64,000 nt of DNA from Claveliimonas sp034178805 (GTDB taxonomy: Bacteria > Bacillota > Clostridia > Lachnospirales > Lachnospiraceae), in contig NZ_JBNPMZ010000012.1 in NCBI RefSeq assembly GCF_050314255.1, positions 30,264 through 94,263 of the forward strand. The letters are read 5' to 3'. Within the stretch, counting starts at the first letter, position 1, and the number at the start of each line of letters is the position of its first letter. Positions 41,211 through 50,900 of this stretch are shown one piece after another. A model generated the notes under the pieces. That model was not told where the DNA came from, searched no databases, and was given only the letters and a program-made list of their open reading frames with translations. The position numbers were made by a program, and so were the translations under genes.

Positions 41211-43286
41211 ATGAAATTAGTTTTGGCTGAAAAGCCTTCGGTTGCACAGAGTATTGCCAAAGTGTTAGGTGCTGCCAAGCGTGAGGATGGCTACTTAGAG
41301 GGAAACGGATATGTGGTCAGCTGGTGTGTAGGGCATTTGGTGGAGCTGGCACAGCCGGAAGTCTATGATGCGAAGTACAGCAAATGGGCTTATGCAGACC
41401 TTCCTATCTTCCCGATGGACTGGCAGTATGAGGTTTCTGCCGGTACGAAAAAACAGTTTGGGATTCTGAAAAAGCTCATGGCCAGAGAAGATGTTGCGAG
41501 TCTTGTGTGTGCAACAGATGCCGGTCGTGAGGGCGAGCTGATCTTTCGGTTGGTGTACCACAAAGCCGGGTGCAGAAAGCCGTTTGAGCGGCTTTGGATT
41601 TCCTCGATGGAAGATGTAGCAATCAAGGAGGGCTTTGAAAATCTCAGGTCTGGAACGGAATATGATGCTTTGTATGAAGCAGCACTGTGTCGAGAACGAG
41701 CCGACTGGATTGTTGGTATTAACGCTACTCGACTTTTTTCGACCCTTTACGGGCAGACCCTGAATGTTGGTCGTGTTATGACCCCTACCCTTGCTATGGC
41801 TGTTATGCGAGAAGCTGCCATTTCCGCATTCAAGCCTGAACTGTTCTACACAGTTCAGATTGGATTGGATGGTTTTACGGCTGCAAGCGAACGCTTCAAA
41901 ACCAAGGCAGCAGCCGAAGCTGTCAAACAAAGCTGTTCGGTGGCAATCGTTCAGAAAGCTGAATGTAAGGAGAAAACAGAAAAGCCGCCTGCGCTCTATG
42001 ACCTGACCAGTTTACAGAGAGAAGCCAACCGTGTGCTTGGCTACACGGCACAGCAGACCTTGGACTACACGCAGAACCTCTATGAAAAGAAACTGGTCAC
42101 TTATCCCCGTACCGACAGCAGGTTTCTGACGGAAGATATGGCACATAGCCTGACCGACCTCGTAAAGCTGGCTTTCCACACATTCCCCGTGGAGGATGTG
42201 GATAACATACCAGTTCATGCAGAGCAGGTTGTGAATAACAAAAAGGTCACAGATCACCATGCCATCATTCCGACCAGAGAATTGCAGAAATGCAATCTGA
42301 GCGAACTTCCCAAGGGTGAACTTGCAATTTTGCAACTGATCTCGAATCGGTTGTGCGTAGCTGTTGGCGATCCGCACCGATACGCAGAGACAGTTATTGA
42401 GCTGGACTGTGGCGGTACCGTGTTTTCCACCAAAGGCAAAACTGTTGTGCAGGATGGATGGAAAGCTCTGGTTCAGAAAAATGATTCGACAAAATCCGAC
42501 GAAAACGTGCAGACACTCCCTTCTGTTTCCGTTGGTGACGAAATGACCGTCAGCGGCACGGAAATCAAGGAAGGGAAAACATCTCCCCCTAAACACTTTA
42601 CCGAGGATACTCTGCTTTCTGCTATGGAAACTGCCGGTGCGGACGAAATGCCTGATGAGGTGGAGCGCAAAGGTTTGGGAACGCCTGCGACCCGTGCCGG
42701 TATCATTGAGAAGCTGGTTCGCATCGGTTTTCTGGAGCGTAAGGGTGATAAGAAAACCAAACACCTGATTCCGACCCACAAGGGTACGGCTCTGGTAACA
42801 GTCATGCCGGAACAGATTCAGTCCCCATCCATGACGGCGGATTGGGAAGAAAAATTGTTGCTCATTGAGAAAGGCGAATATGCCAGCGAGGACTTTATGG
42901 ACGAGATCAAAGATGTGATTGCCGGTCTGATTCAGAACTATGAAGTAATCCGTGATTCCGAGGTTATGATGTCGAAAGAAGCCAATTCTATCGGCAAATG
43001 CCCGCTCTGCGGCAGTGCTGTAGAGGACAAAGCCAAGGCATTTTTCTGTTCCAACAGAGCTTGCAAATTTGCCCTCTGGAAAAACAATCGCTACTTTGCG
43101 AGCATCGGCAAGAGCATGACTTCTGCCACGGCGCAGAAATTGCTTGGTTCCGGCAAGGTAAAGCTCAAGAATTGCAAGTCCGAAAGAACGGGCAACACCT
43201 TTGATGCCACCGTCTTTATGGAGGTATCAGATGATGGCAAAACGAAGTTCAGTATGGAATTTGAAAATGGAGGAAAGCGCAAATGA
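41211..43286 (+). CDS. topB: DNA topoisomerase III
   Basis: 691 aa from ATG at 41211; the ATG six bases earlier is too close to the AAAGGAG site. TOPRIM domain at the N-terminus (LVLAEKPSVAQSIAKVLG; ATDAGREGELIFRLVY), active-site Tyr298 in VTYPRTDSRFL, and a C-terminal Cys-x2-Cys zinc ribbon (CPLCGSAVEDKAKAFFCSN). It is a type IA enzyme that resolves single-strand crossings and decatenates; ICEs of the Tn1549/CTn group normally carry one. Confidence 0.93.
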   Translation: MKLVLAEKPSVAQSIAKVLGAAKREDGYLEGNGYVVSWCVGHLVELAQPEVYDAKYSKWAYADLPIFPMDWQYEVSAGTKKQFGILKKLMAREDVASLVCATDAGREGELIFRLVYHKAGCRKPFERLWISSMEDVAIKEGFENLRSGTEYDALYEAALCRERADWIVGINATRLFSTLYGQTLNVGRVMTPTLAMAVMREAAISAFKPELFYTVQIGLDGFTAASERFKTKAAAEAVKQSCSVAIVQKAECKEKTEKPPALYDLTSLQREANRVLGYTAQQTLDYTQNLYEKKLVTYPRTDSRFLTEDMAHSLTDLVKLAFHTFPVEDVDNIPVHAEQVVNNKKVTDHHAIIPTRELQKCNLSELPKGELAILQLISNRLCVAVGDPHRYAETVIELDCGGTVFSTKGKTVVQDGWKALVQKNDSTKSDENVQTLPSVSVGDEMTVSGTEIKEGKTSPPKHFTEDTLLSAMETAGADEMPDEVERKGLGTPATRAGIIEKLVRIGFLERKGDKKTKHLIPTHKGTALVTVMPEQIQSPSMTADWEEKLLLIEKGEYASEDFMDEIKDVIAGLIQNYEVIRDSEVMMSKEANSIGKCPLCGSAVEDKAKAFFCSNRACKFALWKNNRYFASIGKSMTSATAQKLLGSGKVKLKNCKSERTGNTFDATVFMEVSDDGKTKFSMEFENGGKRK

Positions 43287-44128
43287 CAAATGAGTACAAC
43301 CCGGATGGTAAGGAAATCCGATTTATCGACAGCCATTATAAGGATTTGTTTCATATCCCCGATGGCAGCTGTGTGCAGATTCACTACCCGGATGAAATGG
43401 TTGTGAAGCCCTGCACCTTCATTGACGAGTATCATACGCAGATCGGATACAATGTGTTTCATATCTGCCAGTTTGCAGAAATTATGGAGCGCAACGGCGC
43501 AAGCTATATGCCGGAGCCTGAGATTATGGGCGATGAAGCCGCATGGAAGGTCGGAAAGGATAGAATCCTTGCGGTGCAGACCTGCGAAGATGGTTACGAC
43601 TACACCCTGTTGGATGAAAACTACAACGAGATTGATGGCGGTCAGGTTGATAACCCTGAACTGTCCATGCTCGAAGTCCGCCGGGATATTCTGGAATCCT
43701 TCGGGCTGGAGCGCCGGGAACTGCGGGCAATGTTCTATGAGGATGTCATGGAGCAGGCTTTTGAAGTCGGCAGACAGGCGGTGGTGGTCAATGACCCTAT
43801 CGCTGAGCTTGCTTTTAAGCACGACCGTTTTGCAGAGAACTTCGACCCCTATGAATATATGGATCAGGTCGATGATGTGCAGGCGCATATCCAAGAAATC
43901 AAGGCAGATCTTGCCGCTGGTAATACGGCTCCGTATCGTGAGTTCCTGAATACAGCCATTGAAGAAGCCCGTGAGGAAACTGCGGTTGAGGTTGCCAAAG
44001 TGCTGAAAAGTCAGCTGGATAAGCTCGACTCTCCGAAGCGTGAGTCGGTCATGGAAAAACTGGCACAGGCCGCAGAAAAAGCTGCGCCTGCCAGTCCCTC
44101 TCCCAAACGCAAAGAGCCTGAACGATAA
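43283..44128 (+). CDS. LPD16/YodL-type large polyvalent-protein-associated domain protein
   Basis: A 281-aa acidic protein overlapping topB by four bases. Residues about 80-170 (ILAVQTCEDGYDYTLLDENYNEIDGG) resemble the YodL/LPD16 domains of ICE accessory proteins. The C-terminus is a helical stretch with AAEKAAPASPSP. No enzymatic motif is visible. Genes of this type sit between topB and the methylase/helicase gene in the family; role unknown. Confidence 0.6.
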   Translation: MTNEYNPDGKEIRFIDSHYKDLFHIPDGSCVQIHYPDEMVVKPCTFIDEYHTQIGYNVFHICQFAEIMERNGASYMPEPEIMGDEAAWKVGKDRILAVQTCEDGYDYTLLDENYNEIDGGQVDNPELSMLEVRRDILESFGLERRELRAMFYEDVMEQAFEVGRQAVVVNDPIAELAFKHDRFAENFDPYEYMDQVDDVQAHIQEIKADLAAGNTAPYREFLNTAIEEAREETAVEVAKVLKSQLDKLDSPKRESVMEKLAQAAEKAAPASPSPKRKEPER

Positions 44129-44141
44129 GGAGGACACGGAT

Positions 44142-44738
44142 ATGAAAAACGAAAAATGGGATGATGTTCACGGAAATACCACCCCGGATGACAGAATGGT
44201 TGCTTTTCTGGAAAGCCCCACGGATTCCTATGCGATTCTTCAGCTGCGGGAAGATGTAGACGATAATATCCCGCTCATGTTTGCAAATTACAGCTACCTT
44301 CAGAAGAAAGAAATGGAGCCTGAGATTGACCGTTACGAGGTGGTCTATCATGGCTCCATTTCTATGTCCGAGGATGTGAATCGGCAGCTGGAAGATTTGT
44401 ATGTAAAGTTCAATATTGACCACCCGGATGATTTCCGTGGTCACAGTATGTCGGTCAGCGACATCGTAGCCTTAAAGGTAGTCGGTGAGGTATCCTTTCA
44501 CTATGTAGATTCTGTTGGGTTTCAGAAGCTGGAAAACTTTATGAAGTCCGAAAACTACCTGAAAAACGCAGAGATGGCAATGGAAGATGATTATGGGATG
44601 ATTGACGGTATCATCAATAACGGAAAAGCGTCCGGATTAGAGGAACGTCCTTCGGTGTTGGAGCAGTTAAAGGAAAAGCCCGTGCCGGATGTTTCCCATA
44701 AGCCGCCCAAGAGCCACCCGGAAAGGGAGATTGAATGA
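44142..44738 (+). CDS. YodL and DUF4316 domain protein
   Basis: Read from ATG at 44142 (MKNEKWDDVHGN) with AAGGAGG upstream; 198 aa. Residues about 25-125 match YodL (YAILQLREDVDDNIPLMFANY, then VYHGSISM and FNIDHPDDFRGHSMSVSDIV). The C-terminal part matches DUF4316 (VDSVGFQKLENF, then ERPSVLEQLKEKP). It is in one operon with the preceding and following genes. Function unknown. Confidence 0.8.
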   Translation: MKNEKWDDVHGNTTPDDRMVAFLESPTDSYAILQLREDVDDNIPLMFANYSYLQKKEMEPEIDRYEVVYHGSISMSEDVNRQLEDLYVKFNIDHPDDFRGHSMSVSDIVALKVVGEVSFHYVDSVGFQKLENFMKSENYLKNAEMAMEDDYGMIDGIINNGKASGLEERPSVLEQLKEKPVPDVSHKPPKSHPEREIE

Positions 44739-44941
44739 TGGATTTCACACAGGATGAGCGGAACATGATGATGCTTTACAGCCCTGGCACAAGGTCAGGG
44801 CTGTGTGAAGCACTGACACTGATGAAGGAACAGCTTTCGGAGGACGAGTCAGAGCTTTTTGCTTTGGCAGACTCGGTTCTCCGTAAAGTTTCAGCCATGG
44901 ACGATGCCGCCTTTGAGAAGCTGAACCTTTATCCGGATTGA
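44735..44941 (+). CDS. TTRAP-type transposon-transfer assisting protein
   Basis: A 68-aa helical protein (FTQDERNMMMLYSPGTRSGL) matching the small TTRAP family found on conjugative transposons. The ATG overlaps the previous stop by four bases. The giant methylase/helicase gene starts 19 bases downstream. Confidence 0.8.
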   Translation: MMDFTQDERNMMMLYSPGTRSGLCEALTLMKEQLSEDESELFALADSVLRKVSAMDDAAFEKLNLYPD

Positions 44942-44959
44942 TAGGATTGGAGGGATACA

Positions 44960-47900
44960 ATGAACGCAAAAGAGCGATTTTATTCCGGATTAGCAAAAGA
45001 AACGATTGGGAAAATCACCTCGAACACAGATAACTGGACTTCGTTTTTGAGAACGATGTCCCGCAACTATGAGTTCACCTATCCGGAACAGGTGATGATT
45101 TATGCTCAGCGCCCCAATGCGACCTTTTGCAAGCCCTATGAGGACTGGAACGCTGAAAATTACCGCAGATATGTAAAGCGTGGCTCTACCGGCATTGCTC
45201 TGTTTGTGATGAACAGGGATAAACCGTATCTGCGCTATGTGTTTGATGTGGCGGATACCGGCGTTCGCCGTTCTTCCCCGGAACTGAAACCGTGGGAGGT
45301 GACGCCTGAAAACCGCTCCTATGTCATGGAAGCGATGGAGCGTACCTTCGGTGTTGCCGCTGACGGGGTACTGGAAGCACAGCTTGAAGATATTGCATCC
45401 GCACTGGCGGCTGAGTATTGGGACGATTACAAAAAGCAGTTCCTCGACATCGTTGCCAACAGCTTCCTTGAGGAGTATGATGAACTCAACATCGAAGTAG
45501 CTTTCAAAAATGCGGTGGCAAACAGCGTATCCTATACGATGTATTGCCGGTTCGTGGAAAGTCCCGACAACTACTTCGAGCATGAGGATTTCCAGAAGGT
45601 GTTTGATTTTAACACCAGACAGACGGTAAATGCCCTTGGTACTGCGGTGAATGCCATCAGCACAAGGATGTTTCAGGAAATCGAAAAAGCGATTGGAGAA
45701 CATGAGCAGATTAAAGCTACCGAAAGGAGTACAGATTATGAGCGAGATGACTTACAGACAGGCCGGAGATTATCAGATTCCGAACCTTCAGTTGGAGAAC
45801 GAGGGAGAGAAACCTCTGGGCAAGTACGGCAGGATGCGTCGAGCATTTTTGGAACAGAACAATCCGATGCTCCTGAACGACATGATTCTGACGGAGAGCC
45901 TGTTCCCGCACCTGTGGGAGATCGAGGAAACAGCGAAAGCCAGAGTGGAGTTTCTGATGGAGCAGTACCTGAAGGACAGCCCCGCACCGGACAAGGAAAC
46001 GCAGCAGATGGCGTGGGTGCAGCACATGAACAGCCTGAAAGCACAGGCGGAGGAAGTCGTGATGACGGAGCTTATCAACAGCTGAGTCTGAACCTTTTCC
46101 TCTCCGAAAATGAACAAATCAGTTTTATCGACCGAGCAGAGAGCTTTACGCCCTCTGCTTTTTCTTTTGCCCAGGAAGAAATCGACCACTTCCTTCTGCT
46201 TGGTAGCAATACCGATGAAGCCCGAAAAGTCGTAGCGCTGGAATATATGAAGCAGAAGCCGTTGGAAGAAATCGTTCAGACCTTAAAGCAGGTCTATCAC
46301 GGCGGCTATGGTCTGAAAGAAGATAGCGGGAATATCTGTGCGTGGTATGCCGAGGACGGTATCCACCTTGCCAAAGGTTCCTCTGCCATTGACAGCCCCA
46401 GAGCGCAGATCGTTTCTTGGGAAACGGTTGCCGAGCGCATTGGAGAACTGCTTGAAAATGGTCGGTTCGCAACTAATGTGGAACTGGTAGAAGCATCCGG
46501 ATATGAGCGTCAGAAGTTGGCAGAATCCCTGTGGCATCTTTATCACGATTTGAGTGAAGAAGCCCGTTCCAGCAACTATCTGGCAATTCTTCATCAGGAA
46601 CCGTTTCGTGGTTTCCCTGACGAAACCGCAGACTTGGCTGAAAAGTTGGATGACCCTCGTTTCCACGCAACCTTGGTACAGCAGTATTCGGAATTTAGAA
46701 AAACCCTTGCGGAAAATCCCGATCTGCTTCGTTTTCACTATCACAAGCTGAATCTCATTCAGAAACAGCTGTATGAGTTGAATATGCCTTTGCGTGAGTA
46801 TCAGACCGATATGATGCAGATGCCCCTTGTCCGCCAGTTCATTACGGATGATGAAGTCAATGCAGACTTGACCCGTGGAAGCGGCTTTTCCGGTGGTAAA
46901 GCCCGTATTTATAACTACTGGCAGGAGAATCATTCTGCCAAGGAAAAGATGGACTTCCTGAAGCATGAATACGGAACCGGTGGTCATTCCCATGCCTGCT
47001 CTGGTGCAACGCACAGCGGTCAGGATCACGATGCCAAGGGTGTTGCTTACACCAAGAGCGGTTGCGATAAATTGCAGATGTCCTGGGCGCAGGTGGTGCA
47101 GAGAATCGACGGTCTGATACGAAAGGGACGCTACCTCAGCCCGGAGGAAGAAGCGGAACGACAGGCTATCGAAGAAGCTAAAACTGATCCGTTGGAAGAT
47201 GTTTATGACCGTTTCGCAGTGATTGATACCGAGGATGGCGAGTATGCGATCTGGGATAATCAGACCGATGACTACTATGTAGACCCGGAAGGCGTTACGG
47301 AATACTTCACGGACGAATGGCTTGCCAATGACTATTTGGAGGAAGTTCGTCAGTCCGTAGCTGCGATGGAGTCGGTTCAGCCAGAAGCGCCTGTGGCAGA
47401 GCCTGCCGAAGTTGTGGAAGCATCTGCTTCCGAGGAACCGAAATGGAATTATCAGGTCGGTGACACGGTATATCTGGACGATACAGCTTTCCGTGTGGAG
47501 CAGATCACGGACAGAGAAGTTCAGCTGCGTGACCCTACGCTTGCTTATCCCATCTTCCGTGCCGAGAATCGTGAGAATTTCGAGCGTATGCTCTCTCAGG
47601 ACGAAAGAAACCATGCGGTAAGGGTTGATGCCCAAACCGAAGAAAAGCCCGTTACAGAGGATTTTCTGGGCAAAACCGAACCGAGGGACTACACCCCTGA
47701 GTATCAGCTGTTAGACCGTCTGCGTATGGACTGCGAATACTTCCTTGGTGCAGGACAGCACAGCGAAAAGCATCTGTGGGCAGGCAACCGCCATGCACAG
47801 ATTGCCAAGATGCGTGAGCTGTATGAAATGATTCCCGACAAACCAGAATGGCTGACACCTGAGATGATTAACAGCTACGAGGAGCGCATGGCTCCCCGCT

Positions 47901-50900
47901 ATCTGGTTGCCGCCTACCATCACTTTGAAAACGGCTTCGATGATAAACTGGACTACTACACTCTGGAAGAAGCGGAAAAAGCTGCCCAGGGCTATGTGGA
48001 CGGAACCATGGAGGATGACGGATTCAAGTACGATGGTGCTGCCGTTTACGATCAGCAGGAGCATAAGTGCATCCGTATCTATGGGGACTACCCTGACGAA
48101 AAGGCACACGCACAGGTCAGAGCCAGTGCGGAACCCGAACAGCAGGAACCGGAACACTTCATCGATCATTTTTATGTTGCCGAGGACATTCAGAAGCGGG
48201 GTGCGCTGGACATCAAGGAATACAGTTCCTTTGATGATGCCCTGCGAGCCTACTATGCACTTCCTGACACGCAGAGAAAAGCCCTGGGTGCAATGAATAC
48301 CAGAGATCTGCCGGGTAGTCTGGACTTCGTACAGTGCGTAGATGGAAAGGACACCATCATTCAGGATTATGCCCAGGTGGACGGATGGCAGAATGCCGAA
48401 GTCATGGACATTATCGCTCAGCTTGAGCAGTCCATCACCACCAGAGAAATCCCACCTGTTCCTGCGGTGAACTTCCACATCACGGATGACAACATCGGTG
48501 AAGGTGGACCGAAGCAGAAATTCGCAAGAAACATCGCAGCCATTGAAACTCTGTTCAAACTGGAAAGCGAGAACAGGAACGCCACTACCGAAGAACAGGA
48601 GATTTTGTCGAATTATGTCGGTTGGGGCGGTCTGGCAGATGCCTTTGACCCGGACAAGGGAAATTGGGCGAAGGAGTATCAGACACTGAAAAACCTGCTT
48701 TCCGAAGATGAATATGCTGCGGCAAGAGCTTCCACCCTGAACGCACATTACACCAGCCCTACGGTCATTCGCTCCATCTACGATGCGGTCGGACAGATGG
48801 GCTTTGAAACAGGAAATATTCTGGAGCCTGCTATGGGTATCGGCAACTTCTTTGGTATGCTCCCTCCTGAAATGCAGAGCAGCCGTTTGTATGGTGTGGA
48901 ACTGGATTCCATCACCGGCAGAATTGCTCAGAAGCTCTATCCCAACGCAGAAATCAAAGTAGCCGGTTTTGAAACGACAGACCGCCGAGACTTTTACGAT
49001 CTGGCTGTGGGTAATGTCCCTTTCGGCAACTACAAAGTGTCCGACAAGCCGTATGACAAGCTGGGATTCTCCATTCACAACTATTTCTTTGCCAAGGCTT
49101 TGGATCAGGTTCGTCCCGGTGGTGTGGTCGCTTTTGTGACAAGCCGTTACACCATGGATTCCAAGAACTCTGACGCAAGGCGATATATGGCGCAGAGGGC
49201 GGAACTGCTTGGTGCAATCCGTCTGCCAAACGATGCCTTTAAGAAAAACGCAGGCACGGAAGTCGTGTCCGACATCCTGTTCCTGCAAAAGCGTGACCAT
49301 CCGATTGACATTGTACCGGAATGGGTAAACCTTGACCGCACCGAAGAAGGACACACCATGAACAGCTACTTTGTCGCTCATCCTGAAATGGTTCTGGGCG
49401 ATACGGTGGAAGAAAGTACCGCCTACGGCATGGACATTACAGTGCGTCCCATTGAGGGCATGGAACTGTCCGAACTTCTGAAAGAAGCAGTTTCCCACAT
49501 CCAAGGAACCTATCAGGCTGTGGAGCTTCCCGAAGCTGACAAGGGTAAGGAAATCGAAACCATTCCTGCAACCCCGGATGTAAAGAATTTCTCTTATACC
49601 GTGGTGGATGGCAATGTGTACTTCCGTGAAAACTCCCTGATGCGCCGTGTAGACCTGAATGAGAAAGCAAAAGACCGTGTGATGGGCATGGTGGAACTTC
49701 GTGGTATCGTCAACGAGCTGATCGAATATCAGCTTGAGGATTACCCGGATGAAATGATTACTCAGAAACAGGCAGAACTGAATGATGCCTACGATGCGTT
49801 TGCCGCAAAGAACGGGCTTATCAATAATCGAGCCAATGGTCAGGCATTTGCTGACGATTCCTCCTACTATCTCCTGTGTTCTCTGGAAAATGTGGATGAG
49901 GACGGCAATCTGAAAAGCAAGGCGGATATGTTCACCAAGCGAACCATCAAGCCGGAACGCAGAGTGACGAGCGTGGATACGCCGTCCGAAGCTCTGGCAA
50001 TCTCTATCGGTGAGCGTGGCAAGGTGGATTTGCCGTTTATGGCACAGCTGCTTGGAACACCTGGAGAATACGATGCGATTCAGGCAGAGCTTCGAGGGGT
50101 GATCTTCAAAGACCCGATGGCTCCCGATGCTGTGGAAGTTGGATGGCAGACTGCCGATGATTACCTTTCCGGTGATGTAAGAAGCAAGCTGCGTGTCGCA
50201 CAGATGGCGGCAGACAGGGATTCTTCCTTCCACATCAATGTGGAAGCCTTGCAGAAAGCACAGCCGAAGGACTTGGATGCGTCCGAGATTGATGTGCGTT
50301 TGGGTGCAACATGGATTGATGCCGATTATATTCAGCAGTTCATGGAGGAAACCTTTGAAACGCCGTATTACTTGCGCCGTTCCATTGAGGTCAAGTTCTC
50401 CGAGCTGACCGCAGAGTGGCGCATCAACGGTAAGAGTTCTCCCAACTACAACGATGTGGCGGCGTATGTCACCTACGGTACAGAGCGAGCCAACGCATAT
50501 CGGATTCTGGAGGAAACGCTGAATCTGAAGGATATTCGTATCTATGATACGATTGAAGATGCAGATGGTAAGCAGAAGCGTGTCCTCAATAAAAAAGAAA
50601 CTACCCTGGCACAGCAGAAACAGCAGGCAATCAAGGATGCGTTCCGAGATTGGATTTGGAGAGATCCGCACAGACGAGAAACCCTTTCCACCAAGTACAA
50701 CGAACTTTTTAACTCCACCAGACCTCGTGAGTATGATGGCTCTCATATCCGTTTCGGCGGCATGAACCCGGATATTACCCTCCGTGAACACCAGAGAAAT
50801 GCTATCGCTCATGTGCTATATGGTGGAAATACGCTGCTTGCACACGAAGTTGGTGCGGGCAAGACCTTCGAGATGGCTGCATCGGCTATGGAGAGTAAAC

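Noticed and set aside
45736..46044. Two minus-strand frames (102 aa) over the tnpV/helicase linker
   Set aside because: No ribosome sites and no similarity to anything recognised, whereas the plus-strand TnpV frame has a homologue in the window.
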